A stretch of 64,000 bases of DNA. Source: Acorus gramineus. Lineage: Eukaryota; Streptophyta; Magnoliopsida; Acorales; Acoraceae. Positions within the stretch are counted from its first letter, which is position 1; each line of letters starts with the position of its first letter. Below, piece by piece: positions 1 through 11,929 of the stretch. The notes below the pieces were generated by a model. It was not told the origin of the DNA, ran no database searches, and saw only the letters and a program-made list of their open reading frames with translations. The stretch spans positions 3,162,001 through 3,226,000 of the forward strand of contig JAUJYN010000017.1 of assembly GCA_030737835.1 (NCBI GenBank), read 5' to 3'. The position numbers were made by a program, and so were the translations under genes.

Positions 1-3000
1 GACTTCGATGCCATCCTGGGAATGGATTGGCTCTCAGCTAGTCACGCCAGCATCGACTGTTTTGCTAAGTCGGTGTCTTTCCACCTTCCGGGTCGGAGGT
101 CCTTCCAGTTCGTGGGCGATCGTGACATAGCCCCTTTGGGGTTCGTGTCGTCCATCCAGGCGTGGAGACTCCTTCAGGGAGGATGCGAGGGCTTTCTGGC
201 GTATATTGCTGAGGAGGACGCACCGCTGCGGGCAGATATCAGTCAGACTCCGATCGTGGCAGAGTATCCAGAGGTTTTCCCCGATGATCTTCCGGGATTA
301 CCGCCGGATCGCGCGATCGAGTTTGAGATTAATCTGATTCCGGGGACCGAGCCGATTTTGAGAGCTCCGTACCGGATGGCCCCAGCAGAGCTGAAGGTGC
401 TCAAGGAGCAGTTGGAGGAGTTGCTAGAGAAGGGCTTCGCACGTCCGAGTGTTTCTCCGTGGGGAGCCCCTGTTTTGTTTGTGCGGAAGAAGGACGGTTC
501 GCTGCGGCTTTGTATTGATTACAGGCAGCTGAACAAGCGGACCGTGAAGAACAAGTACCCCTTGCCACGGATTGACGATCTGTTTGACCAGCTCCAGGGA
601 GCGCGTGTCTTTTCTAAGATCGATCTCCGTTCGGGCTACTATCAGCTGAAGATCCGGGAGTCAGACATTCCGAAGACGGCCTTTCGTACCCGTTATGGGC
701 ACTACGAGTTCAGAGTACTGCCGTTTGGGTTGACGAATGTGCCGGCAGCCTTCATGGATCTGATGAACCGGGTGTTTCGGCCCTTCCTCGACTCCTTCGT
801 AGTAGTCTTCATCGATGATATTCTGGTGTACTCGAGGAGTCTTGAGGAGCACGCTCACCATCTCCGCACTGTCTTGGAGACTTTGGCCCGACATCAGTTG
901 TTCGCCAAGTTCAGTAAGTGCGAGTTTTGGTTGGAGCGTATGGCCTTTCTGGGCCACGTGATTTCCGGCGAGGGCATATCTGTGGACCCGGACAAGACGC
1001 TCGCCGTGTCGAATTGGCGTCGACCGTCGAACCCCACAGAGATTCGGAGCTTCCTGGGCTTGGCGGGTTATTACAGGAGGTTTGTCGAGGGTTTCTCGAA
1101 GATAGCTGTTCCTCTTACCCGCCTCACTCGGAAGGATGTCCGGTTCGAGTGGTCCCCAGCTTGCGAGGAGAGCTTCCTGGAGTTGAAGCGAAGGCTCACC
1201 TCAGCGCCAGTTCTTACCCTTCCGTCTGGGAGTGGTGGGTTCGCAGTTTACTCCGATGCATCGCGGTTGGGTGTGGGTTGCGTCCTGATGCAGCACGGTA
1301 AGGTTGTGGCTTACGCGTCGCGTCAGTTGAAGCCCCATGAGCAGAATTACCCCACCCACGACTTAGAGTTAGCAGCGATCATCTTTGCGCTGAAGATGTG
1401 GAGGCACTACCTCTATGGCGAGGAGTTCGAGCTCTTTACTGATCACAAGAGCTTGACTTATTTGCAGTCCCAGCCGGAGCTCAACATGCGTCAGAGACGT
1501 TGGGTCGAGTTCCTGAAGGACTATGATTGTGACATCGCTTACCATCCGGGTAAGGCGAATGTCGTGGCGATGCTCTCAGCAGGCAGCCCTTGGGCATGGC
1601 CGCCCACATGGCTGTACGTCGTTGGAGGCTTCTGGAGGAGGCCGCTTGCTGGATCAGCGTTCGAGAGACTCCTGCGGGTGGCTTTTTGGCCAGGCTAGTG
1701 GTGCAGCCCGTTCTTCTCGACGAGATCCGCACGGCTCAGGGGCAGGATCCTCACTTTCTAGTCCTCTCTGAAGGCGTCGCCCGGGGCGAGCGTCCGGACT
1801 ACCAGATTCGCGAGGACGGGATCCTGCGGTTCAGAGGTCGAGTATGCATTCCTGACGACGCAGAGCTGAAGCAGAAGATCTTGGACGAGGCCCATCGTTC
1901 GAGGTACACAGTGCATCCTGGTGGCACGAAGATGTACAGGGGCCTTCGTCGTGGCTACTGGTGGCGCGGGATGAAGACGGATATTGCCCGTTTCGTTGCC
2001 CGTTGCTTGGTATGCCAGCAGGTGAAGTCGGAGCATCAGCGTCCTGCGGGGAAGCTGCAGTCCATTGAGATTCCTCAGTGGAAGTGGGAGCAGATCACCA
2101 TGGACTTCGTTTCGGGTTTGCCGAGGTCACGTTCGGGTCGCGATGCCATCTGGGTAATCGTCGACCGACTGACGAAGTCCGCTCATTTCCTCCCCATCCG
2201 ACTCACCGATTCTCTGGACACCCTGGCGCAGTTGTTTGTCTTCGAGATTGTTCGTCTCCATGGCACTCCCGTCAGCATCATTTCTGATAGAGACGGCGAT
2301 TTACTTCGAGGTTCTGGCGTAGCCTCAGCACGCCCTTGGTACGAACCTCCACTTCAGTACAGCGTTTCATCCGCAGACGGACGGCCAGTCGGAGAGGACG
2401 ATTCAGACCCTGGAGGACATGCTGCGAGCTTGCGTTCTCGACTTTGGGGGCAGTTGGGAGAGGCATCTTCCGTTGGTGGAGTTTGCCTACAACAACAGCT
2501 ACCACTCGAGTATCAGGATGGCTCCATACGAAGCGCTCTATGGCCGCAGCTGCAGGTCCCCTTGTGTTGGGACGAGGTCGGAGAGCGCCAGTTGGAGGGA
2601 CCAGAGATCATCCACCAGACCTCAGAGATGGTCAAGACGATTCGCGAGCGTATCCGAGTCGCTCAGAGCCGTCAGAAGAGCTACGCCGATCGTCGTCGCC
2701 GTGAGCTCGCCTTCGAGGTTGGTGACCATGTCTTCCTGAAGGTGTCCCCGATGAAGGGCATCTTCCGTTTCGGTGTGCGGGGCAAGCTGAGTCCGCGTTT
2801 CATTGGGCCGTTCCTCATCCTCGAGCGGGTTGGAGAGGTGGCCTATCGCATAGCTCTGCCCCCACAGTTGGCTCAGGCCCATGACGTCTTCCATGTCTCG
2901 CAGCTGAGGCGTTACGTCCACGATCCTGCTCACGTCATCCCGTCTTCGAGCCGGACTTGTCATTCGTGGAGCAGCCGATCGAGATCCTGGACCGACGCGA

Positions 3001-3126
3001 GAAGAGGCTCCGCACCAAGACCGTCCAGTTGGTCAAGGTGCGATGGCAGCACCGTTTCGGTGCCGAGGCCACTTGGGAGCTCGAGGACGCCATGCGTGAC
3101 GCATATCCGCATCTTTTCCCTTCCTA
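1..3126 (+). pseudogene. chromovirus pol remnant (PR end, RT, RNase H, integrase, chromodomain)
   Basis: Fossil polyprotein region. The protease C-terminal motif (DAILGMDWL) is at the very start. The reverse transcriptase core lies at roughly 360-1000, with the catalytic FIDDILVYS box near 805-840. RNase H follows at about 1230-1580, with [13 protein letters not shown] and TDHKSL motifs. The integrase has a zinc-binding HHCC region near 1880-2020 and a catalytic core from about 2095 (MDFVSGLP, then the SDRD-type box). The integrase C-terminal GPF/ILERVGEVAYRIALP segment is near 2790-2870, and a chromodomain-like tail ends at about 3126. These enzymes reverse-transcribe and integrate the element; in chromoviruses the chromodomain is thought to steer integration into heterochromatin. 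The copy is broken, with roughly three to four interruptions. Confidence 0.9.
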
Positions 3127-3160
3127 GATGTTTTTGTATTTATTTTGAGGACAAAATTTC

Positions 3161-3175
3161 CTAAGGGGGGAAGAA
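3161..3175 (+). other. polypurine tract
   Basis: CTAAGGGGGGAAGAA directly precedes the TG that opens the 3' LTR. It is the plus-strand primer site expected at this position, and very similar tracts precede the LTRs at 46060 and 61626 and, in reverse complement, at 28046-28060. Confidence 0.85.
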
Positions 3176-3852
3176 TGTTATATATGTGTCACTTTTAGCC
3201 TTCTGGTCACCATTGGAGCATTCTGGCAGTTTTTCAACTTTTTCTTTTTTCGATCGGAACCGCTAAAATTTTGGACTTTTGGCTATCATCATGAGCTTGA
3301 GAACTCCGATTGAAAATCTAACTGCACATTATGTGTCCTGGTGCCATTTCAAGCCACTCACGAAAATTTCATCGAATTCCGGTAACGTTTCAGAATTTCA
3401 GTTCCGAATCGTATCCGGGTTTTGACCAAGCGAAAGTCATGGGGAGACTTGACCAAGTCAAAGATGACTTTGACCAAGTCAAGTTTGACCCTTGACTTGG
3501 TCAATGGGTTTTGTTTGTTAGTGTGGCTAAGTTGACTTAGAGTCAAAGTTCACTAAAATGACCTAAAACCCTGGGCATTCTGTGCTTGGGCACACGTTTG
3601 TGTATTTGGATGTCATTGTATATATATTGGCTCTCACAGGACAGTTGATTATGTATCGGGTCTGTAATATGTCTTTGAATTACAGACTCAGTCGTTTGAG
3701 CTTCCGCTATTTGTATATATTATGCCAGCCTCATTGTAGTCTGTGTTGTCATTTTGATGTTATTTAGAGTATGTTATTGATCTCCTGTATAGACTGCTGA
3801 TATCATATATACACTTGCCGCGTCCCGGGGACGGCCGCCCTGGGGCGTGACA
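3176..3852 (+). repeat. 3' LTR, internally deleted
   Basis: The LTR begins TGTTATATATGTGTCAC and ends GGGGCGTGACA, the canonical TG...CA termini of this family. Only about 680 bp remain, against about 2.6-3.1 kb in related LTRs. The U3 part with TTGAC repeats (about 3430-3545) is joined directly to the terminal region (GTGCTTGGGCACACG onward). The leader with its GC-rich tract is missing. Confidence 0.88.
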
Positions 3853-3860
3853 CTTAGACT

Positions 3861-4230
3861 GCTCTACACCCCTGGTCCACCCGGTAGCCTCTCCCACCCT
3901 CGTGGCCTCCGCCTAGTCCTCTGACAGGTATAGCCAACGCCGGGGAGTTCCTACATCGGATCCAACGAAGGGGAGAACGATTCCACGCTCGCGACATCAT
4001 TCATTAACCCTCTCCCGGGTAGTATCTACAACCCGATCTCCTCAACTCACCGCTCTACACCCTTGGTCCGCCAGTAGCCCTTTCCCACCCTCGTGGCCTC
4101 CACCTAGTCCACTCCCACCATCCGTATGGTCCGACACATCGAAGGTACCTACGGACGGGAGCCCTCTGTCAGGTACAGCCAACGCCGGGGAGTTCCTACA
4201 TCGGATCCAACGAAGGGGAGAACGATCCCA
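3861..4230. repeat. tandem duplication inside LTR (about 191 bp period)
   Basis: GCTCTACACCC...GGTCC...GGTAGCC...ATCGGATCCAACGAAGGGGAGAACGAT occurs from 3861 and again from 4052. The same module is also duplicated in the LTR at 16457-16880, so it is a recurrent unstable segment of this LTR family. Confidence 0.7.
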
Positions 4231-5224
4231 TGTTCGCAAAGCGAAACCCAAAGGAAAACAACCACTCTCGATACTCGCTTATCGAGATATCACACACATG
4301 CATAACAACAACCAACACACTCATATTAACCTTAAAGTAGTCATAGTCCCTAAACGGGAGTAACTACACAAGCTAGTGGGTCGTAACATCGCCGACCCAC
4401 CCCACCCTCACCCTCACCCTTTAGGGGGTGACATGGGCCTTTTGGGACTGACTAGACTGCTATTCACCCTTGGTCCATCGGGAGCACGACCGCGCTCCGT
4501 AGCTTACCTGGTATACTCCCACGATCAGCACTGTCCGAACACATCGGAGGTACCTACAGATGGGAGCCCTCTGTCAGGATAGCCTGTCTAACGCCGGGGA
4601 GTCCCTACACGGATCCGACGAAGGGAAGAGAACAGCCTACTCACACGCATGTGATCCTCTTGGATCCGTCGACAACGCTTCCTGACATTTCTAATGTCAT
4701 AAATTCTCAAGAATTCCTCTAGGCGCATAACTAAGATGCGGGAAAACATATATTATAACCACAAGGTTATAATATTCTCTAATGCATGTTTACAACAATA
4801 TAATCACATAATTCAATCTTGATTTAAATAAATTAAACTAAATGGGAACATGCATAGCTCAAGGCTTTCCTAGCATGAAACATGGTGTCTAGACATGCAT
4901 ACGCCGCTATACATGATATAAGGGTGCGTATCCCTAGCATACAAAGTCTAAGGTGGCATGGATATATCATATTAACTTGCATGCATAGCTTCTACATATA
5001 TAGCTATGGGGCCCCATCGATGCGCGACGCGCGTCTATGCGGGTCGAGCGCATCCCTAGAGAGGGGGGGGGGGGTGGGATTGGAATCAAACCACTCACCT
5101 TACGACCCGGGACCTCGCGCATCCCATCTGACGAGATCTGCAAGGTAGGGGCATCCAATTGGTGAGAAACAACACAATTCCACAAAGAAATCATTAGAAA
5201 TACCCAAAACTCGGACAAGCATGC

Positions 5225-5645
5225 ATACGGGCTCGAACGCATGCGAGCACGCACGTACGCACGCGAGTTCGAGTGCCCCGACACCTACCCGAACCCTCGG
5301 GCAGCCACACGCATGGCCTCCCGCACGCGCACGCACGCACCCCAACACCATCGACGCACTGCCGCGCACCCAGACGCCTTGCCGCGCGCACGAGCACGCT
5401 CGCGCGTGCCCACGCGGACCGCGCATCCAGCCCTCGCGCCCTCGCGCAGCACCCCGCGCACGCCCCAGCACGCGCGCGCCCGCACTGGTCCCCAGCCCCG
5501 CGCCCAGGCGCACTGCCCCGCGCGCACTCCCGCGTGCACCCCCGCTCACGCTAGCACCCGCGCGCAATCCCACGCGCACGCACCCGCGCGCGTCTGCGCG
5601 CCCGACTGCGCCTGCCAGCGCCCGCACGCGCGCAGACTGCGCCCA
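5225..5645. repeat. GC-rich alternating GCGCGTGC tract of LTR leader
   Basis: About 420 bp of CpG-dense, alternating purine-pyrimidine sequence inside the minus-strand LTR. It gives long open frames on both strands that are Arg/Ala/Pro/His-rich low complexity and have no domain, so I do not call genes here. Equivalent tracts lie at about 10225-10570, 17870-18400, 21090-21505, 22885-23170, 35755-36545, 39060-39500, 47035-47500, 52595-52945, 54745-55020, 55960-56830 and 62515-62775. Confidence 0.8.
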
Positions 5646-6599
5646 GCCCATCCCAACCTCATTTTAACCCTCCCCAACCCCTCACACACACCCTAACCCA
5701 TCTACCTAGCATGCATGACCTCCCTAACATCCCCTTAAGCCATGAAAACCAAGAAAAGAAGGGGAGGAGCTCACCTTGGAGGGGGAACGAAAGGGGGAGG
5801 TTCGGGGGCCCTCGACGCACCCGCGACCACCTCAACCACCACCACCACCACCACCACCTCAGCCCTCCTCAGCCCTCCAATGGCTGCAAATCAGGGGGGG
5901 GGGGAGAACAAGATATGAGAGCTTGAGAGGGGAGGATCAACAACAACAACACAGAAGCACCAACCTTCTCTTCTTCCATCACCTCGTCCTTCTCTTCTTC
6001 TCATTGGGACATTTAAACAAACACTTGGGGGGCTTTGTGTGTGAAAGAGAGAAAGGGAGCTCAAGATGTAGGCGTGGAAGTGAGAGGGAGAGAGAGAGAG
6101 GAGATATTTGTTGCACACAAATATCTAAAAAGGATGGAAATGACCTAGTCGCCCTTTGACTAGAAATTCTGCGCAAGCTTCACTGGAACAGCCATAACTT
6201 CCTCGATATAGCTCCGAATTGCACAATTCTAAGTCCGTTGGAAAGCCAAGAAGATTATCTACAACTTTCATGTTCATGCCAAGATCAAATAATCTCTCCA
6301 GCTATTCCGAAATTAGAGCTAAACATAGAGCAGGGCTGCTGCCAGAATTTCCCTCCCCGGGGTATACTTGGAAAAATACCCATAACTTTTACTACAAGAA
6401 TCCAGTTGATCTAATTCCACTTCTGTACGAAAGCTAACTCAAAACTGGACATCTCATAGTAAACTCATATTTAAACCTCTTCATCTTGGATTTTAACAAA
6501 ATCAAATCCAAATACCAAATTGAAAATACATAACTTCTAGGAAAAAAATTATGTACCCAAATTTTCAATCAGAGTGCTCCAAATGACACAGGCACAACA

Positions 6600-8651
6600 G
6601 TAGACTGGGATAATTTTTTAACCCCAAAGCATCTTCCCTTTATTCTCACTCTTATTCATATCAACCCCAAAGACAAAATGAGGGGTTGTCCCGGACCTAA
6701 CATATGTTCCAAAACTGGCTCTGGCACCATACAAACATTTCTAGAGGGGAAGCAGAAAAGAACAGTGGTAAAAAACAAAAAAGCCCCCCACCCCTCAAAA
6801 CACAAACAAAGAAAGGCGAAAGAGAGGCAAAAAAAGAAAAAACACCCCAACAAACGGGTGTACTCTCTATTTTAGCAGACGCAAATGCCTTTACACACAG
6901 TAAACGCTGAACAAAAGCTATACTAGTACGTATCCAAGCAAAAGGATTGTACTCTCCACCCAAAACACAGGTACACGCCTGGCGGGCTGTACTCTCCACC
7001 CAAATAAAGAAGTGGTAAAAAGAAGAAAGCCAGAGGGACCTAGAAAGTAAGACATATGCCAGACTGGGACAATTCTAAAAATTGCCCCAAGGAAGATATT
7101 ACTCTCACCCCCTTCACCCCCCTCTTTTATTCTCTGCAATGGGATGAAATTGAACTATGTCAACTTGGAAAGGCAAAATTTCAGCCAAAGGTAGACCTTT
7201 TCCTATGTCTACAACAAACACACACTCACATGAGTTCATTTAAAATCTTGCCTATCTAAAGGAGGCTTATTTGACTTGATTCCTGGTACATTCATGGATT
7301 TCTCAACATGTTTAGAATAATATGATCAAACATTTGAGAACCATGAACTTGAGAAATTGACACCTGAAGCCAATACCTTTCAAATACAATCCTGGTGTGG
7401 ACATAGGTGACCGCAAGGGCCCCTCCTCAAAGACTTGATATTATCTTTTACTGTAGGAAATTGAGAACAATGCCCTCTCACATTAAAAATCAATTGAAGA
7501 ATTAAAATGCTCCCTTATGTCACTCACACTTAAGCATAAGCTTGTATTTTTATTCTCCAAACACTTAGGCATTCAAATTCTCATAAAATATCAATTGTTC
7601 CCCCCATACCAAAAGAAAAATTGCCCCAATTACTTTTATTTCATACCCTTACACATACACTTAAAGAAGGGAAATTGCCCCACTCTCACATGCTCTCACA
7701 CTTAGAGTCACCTAGGCTCCCTCCTTTTTATACCAGGCATGGCCTCCTGCACCTTTTTCCTCGCTTTACTTCAATCACCTTAGATGGGTTGTAGCCCTTG
7801 ACAATTCGAGCAAAAGGGGCTCGAAAGTTAGTGCAGGGGCACAATCCGGACAGATTTGACACTTGGTCCATGGAAAGAATATTTTTACAGGCTTTAGAGA
7901 TTGACCAAATACTCACAAAAGAACTTTCAACAGCAGTAGATAGATGGCAGACTTAGGAAATTGCCTCAGGCAGGGGACGGTTACTCCCAACAAGCCGCCG
8001 GGTCCCAGACGGCTACCCCCAACATGTCAGCCCAACCTCTTTTCTAGGTTAAGTCCACGGTTCAGGGGCGCTAAAACAACCTAGCCACATGATACCAAGC
8101 AGCTAGCCTGAGCATGCCGCCCCTCATTTGCTGCCCCACCTTTACCTATTAGTCCAGTTCAATCAACTCTTCAACCTTTTTAAGACCTGTCAAAAATCTT
8201 TACTTCCAAAACCTGTACATACACGTTCCATACGCATACACAATCCCAAAACCTGTATAAATGCAAACCAAACAGCAACAAAAACCAAGATCATGTACCA
8301 ACCCATGCATTTATGCACTAAGTCATCCACCCACAACACCAAATCCATATGAAACCATTTCACATATACAAACTAGATTAAAACCAATGAACACCCTTTC
8401 AAACAAAATGAAAAACCACCCATGTCTATCCATACACCAAAAGAAAGGTATAATTTGTTCCATAAATAGAGAGCCTAAACTAAAAGAAAGTTTTGCAAAT
8501 AAAACCAACAAAAGAAAGATAGGGGTCCACCAAGGAAGTCTTGATCAAGATATCTTGAGCTCTGCACAATCACCTAAGCCAAAAGAAAAAAAACTTAAAA
8601 TTATTGTCCCTAAACTCCAAAGTTTTCTACCAATGGTTGATAAAAGCATAC
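6600..8651. other. non-LTR sequence, no recognisable coding
   Basis: About 2 kb of AT-rich sequence with A- and C-rich runs, between a minus-strand LTR and the plant-mobile-domain exon. Open frames are short and look random. A motif resembling GACTGGGAYAATT...CCCCAAG occurs near 6602 and again near 7058. It lies downstream of the minus-strand exon at 8652-12534 and may be its intron or 3' region; a GTATGC donor-like site on the minus strand at 8651 fits an intron starting here. Confidence 0.5.
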
Positions 8652-9326
8652 CTTGAAGTATTGTCATCCGCGGAAGGCTGGGTTGGGGGAGGAACATCCT
8701 GACTCGGCTGAGAAAGAGGCGGTGGCTGATGGGAAGACTAAACCTCTGGAACGTCCGAAGCGGCAGGAGTCTCTCGAACCGAAGAAGCTGCCCTAGCATA
8801 TCTCCCACGACTCTGAGTCTCCGAAGGACGAGAAGCCCTACTAAAGGTGGCCCCTGTAGCAACAGAGGTCGAAAAGGAGCGTTGGCGCTCGAGAAAGAGA
8901 AGATCAAGGTCCGCCTCAGTCATGGGCCCTCCACCGACCAACTTCCCCCTCATGGTGGCTTCCCAGAGGTGGACCTGCTAGATGTCTCTATCTCTTCTCT
9001 CCAACCTCTGGTGAAAGCGTGCCTCTACTCCTTGCGACCGGTCCTCAATCGCCTTCAATATCTCCTCAAGCTCCCGTTCCCTCACCTCTGCAGCCTAGAG
9101 CCTCTCCTCGCCCAATCAAAGCCCATCTCGGTCTCTATCTCCGACCGCCTGAAGGGAGGTGATCAGATCTCCCACCAAGCCTCCAGGAACGTTCGCCGAT
9201 GCCTCCAACTCCGCCACCCTCATCTAGAGGGAGTCTCGCTCACAGCGCAGGATGGCGAACTCCTCCTCTCTCGACACCATCTCGGACCTCAGCCGGACTA
9301 TCTCCTCCTCAGCCCTGGTGGCCATC

Positions 9327-11929
9327 TGTTATATATGTGTCACTTTTAGCCTTCCGGGCACTTTTGGGACATTTCTGGTAGTTTTTTCAACTTTTTCTTT
9401 TTCGATCGGAACCGCTAAAATTTTGGACTTTTAGCTATCATCATGAGCTTGAGAACTCCGATTGAAAATTTAACTTCACATTATGTGTCCTGGTGCCATT
9501 TCAAACCACCCACGAAAATTTCATCGAATTTCGGTAATGTTTCAGAATTTGACAGTTTCAAATCGTATCCGGGTTTTGACCAAGCGAAAAGTCATGGGGA
9601 GACTTGACCAAGTCAAAGATGACTTTGACCAAGTCAAGTTTGACCATTGACTTGGTCAAATGATTTTGTTTGCATGTGTGGTTGGGTTGACTCAAGTCAA
9701 TCCCCACCCAAAAACCCTAATTGCCCTAAGTGTGTGAGTGTGTGAGTGTGTGTGTGTGTGTGAGCCCAAGTGGGCGTCCCCCTTCTTCCCTTCCCTTCTC
9801 TTCTCTCCCTCTCTCACTCACACACAAAATCTCTCTCTCCCCTCTCTTTGTTTCCCCCATTGGAGCTAGTTGAAGGCAAAGAAAGGGAAAGTCCTAGAAG
9901 GGAAAAAGAAAGGTAGGGTTTGGATCTACCTTTCCATGGTTTTTGTTTTGGATTTTCCCCTTTGTTTACCTCCTCTCATGGCTGCCCTTTCCCTCCCTAT
10001 TTTCAGCCATTTTTAGGGGTGAGAGTGGCTTGGTGGTGGTGGTCTTGGTGGTGGCATTTTGGTGCGCGAAGGGCACCCGAGCTTCCTCCCTTGTTCTTCC
10101 TCTCTTTGGGTAAGTTTTCCTCCTCTCCTAGCTAGGTTAGATGCTTGTTTAGGGTGTGTGATTGGGTTTGCATGCTTGCATGGGTGTTAGGGGGGTGTGG
10201 GAGGGCTGAGGAGGGGGTGGAAGGGGCTCGGGCGTGCGTGCGGAGTCATCCGCGCGCGTGCGCGCGAGTCTGCGCGCGTAGTCGGGCGCGCTGACGGGCG
10301 CGTGCGCGTACGTGCAGACGCGCGGACGTGTGCGCGGGGTGCTGCGAGGCGCGCAGTGCGCGCGGGTACGCGCAGGCTGGGCGCGCAATGCACGCGCGCG
10401 TGGCAGGGCGTTTGGGCCCGTGGGCTGGGGCGCGGCAGTGCGCCAGGGGTGCAGTGGCGCGTGCGGGCGTGCGCATTCGTGCGTGCGCGTGCGGGGGGCC
10501 ATGCGTATGGCTGCCCGAGGGTTCGGGAGGGTGTCGGGGCACTCGGACTCGCGTGCGTACACGCGTGCTCGCGTGCGTGCGGGCCCGTATGCATGCTTGT
10601 CCGAGTGTTGGGTATTTCCAATAAATTTATTATGTATTTGTGTAGTTTACTCACCATATTGAATGCCCATGTCTTGCAGATCTTGACAGACGGCCACGCA
10701 ACGACCCGGGTTTCGGTGAGTGGGACAATCCAACCCAGTAGGGAAGCGTTCGATGCACGTAGGCATGCATTGCCCTCCCCTGGGGCACCATAATTGTGTA
10801 TTAACATGTAATAAATGTAAAGCTATGCATGCATGATTATTATGTTGTATCCATGCCACCTTAGACTTGTATGCTAGGGATATGCACCCATATATCATGT
10901 ATAGAGGCCTATGCATGCCTAGACACCATGCCCCGAACTATGCATGTTCCCATCTAGTTTAATCTAATTAAATCAAAATGAGAGCATTTAGTTATAAGCA
11001 TGCCTTAGAGAATATTATAACCTTGTTGTTATAATATATGTTTCCCCGCATCTTAGTTATGCGCTTGGAGGAATTTTTGAGAATTCATGACATTAGTAGA
11101 GTTACAAATCGATGTCGACGGATCCAAGAGGATCATATCCATGTGAGTAGGCTGTCTTCTCCTTATTGGTTGGATCCGATGTAGCAACTCCCCGGCGTTG
11201 GCTGACTTGACAGAGGGCTCCAGTCCGTACGTACCTCCGATGTGTCGGACAGTACTGATAGTGGGAGTGTACTAGGTGGAGGCTACGAGGGTGGGAGAGG
11301 CTACCGGGTGGACCAGGGGTGGAGAGCGGTCTAGTATGCCCCAAGAGGCCCATGTCACCCCCAGTAAAGGGTGAGGGTGAGGGGGGAAGTGGGTTGGCGA
11401 TGAAACGACCCATTAGAATGTGTAGTTGCTCCATTTTTTCGGGGCTATGAATTTATATAAGGTTAATATGAATTGTGATGCATGGGTTGTGCTATTCACT
11501 GAGCGTGTGGCTCACCCCCTCGCATTTCTTTTCTTCCAGTTATATCTGAGTCGGATCTGAAGGAGGAGCTCCCTGAGGTACCACAGCAGTAGCGGAGCAG
11601 CGTCACGTTCTGCGAGTGAGAGACCATCAGCATCCCTTTTTGATTGTATGTATTGTTATCCGTGCTTGGGCACATACTTGTATTTGGATGTCATTGTATA
11701 TATATTGGCTCTCACAGGACAGTTGATTATGTATCGGGTCTGTAATATGTCTTTGAATTACAGACTCAGTCGTTTGAGCTTCCGCTATTTGTATATATTA
11801 TGTCAGCTACCTTATTGTCTGTGATGTCATTTTCAATGTTGTTTATAGTATGTTATTGATCTCCTGTATAGACTGCTGATATTATATATATTTGTTACGT
11901 ATCGGGGATGGCCGCCCTGGGGCGTGACA
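9327..11929 (+). repeat. solo LTR (type a), inserted in plant-mobile-domain exon
   Basis: The LTR starts TGTTATATATGTGTCAC and ends GGGGCGTGACA, about 2.6 kb, with no internal region. The target duplication CCATC lies at 9322-9326 and 11931-11935, leaving one extra A at 11930. It contains the full set of family landmarks: TTGAC repeats (about 9585-9700), a GGGTAAG donor-like site near 10110, a GC-rich tract, CTTGCAG at about 10673-10679, GTGAGT at about 10716 and a CTTCCAG acceptor near 11540. Solo LTRs arise by recombination between the two LTRs of one element. Confidence 0.9.
9731..9763. repeat. GT microsatellite in LTR
   Basis: A GTGTGTGAGTG-type dinucleotide run just after the TTGAC cluster. 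Similar runs sit at the same LTR position at 13441-13456, 22395-22427 and 62021-62053. Confidence 0.85.

Larger units (their letters stand above)
1..3852 (+). mobile_element. Ty3/gypsy chromovirus (Tekay/Del type), 3' part
   Basis: The window opens inside the pol region of a plus-strand LTR retrotransposon and runs through its polypurine tract (3161-3175) and 3' LTR (3176-3852). Its gag and 5' LTR lie outside the window. Family assignment rests on domain order (protease, reverse transcriptase, RNase H, integrase, chromodomain-like tail) and on close similarity to the two other pol regions at 42700-46050 and 58200-61576. The five bases after the LTR (CTTAG, 3853-3857) should be one copy of its target duplication, since the flanking sequence is the inside of a minus-strand LTR that elsewhere reads through as GACTTAGACTGC. 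The element is broken, with only a few interruptions visible, and appears relatively young. Confidence 0.9.
3853..6599 (-). repeat. long LTR, minus strand, type c 5' end
   Basis: On the minus strand this begins TGTTGTGCCTGTGTC at 6599 and runs through the standard leader landmarks: a GC-rich tract (about 5225-5645), a GAGATCTGCAAG acceptor-like site near 5140, and ACCCTCACCCTCACCC G-quadruplex motifs near 4400. Its 3' terminus is not seen, because the chromovirus ending at 3852 is inserted in it. The first flanking bases at 6600-6604 (GTAGA) should be its target duplication; the partner lies outside the window. Two units of about 191 bp are repeated near 3861-4230. Confidence 0.8.

Noticed and set aside
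5233-5340. Short regularly spaced GCACGCACGC units, CRISPR-like at first glance
   Set aside because: These are imperfect dinucleotide-type repeats without distinct spacers, in a plant nuclear context; no CRISPR array is present.
5221-5696. Several overlapping 80-190 aa open frames on both strands
   Set aside because: They are low-complexity Arg/Ala/Pro/His translations of a GC-rich LTR tract, open in many frames at once, with no domain. The same applies to 10187-10807, 17845-18465, 21088-21528, 22795-23259, 35697-36694, 38889-39644, 46852-47597, 52572-53211, 54539-55077, 55810-56901 and 62417-62835.
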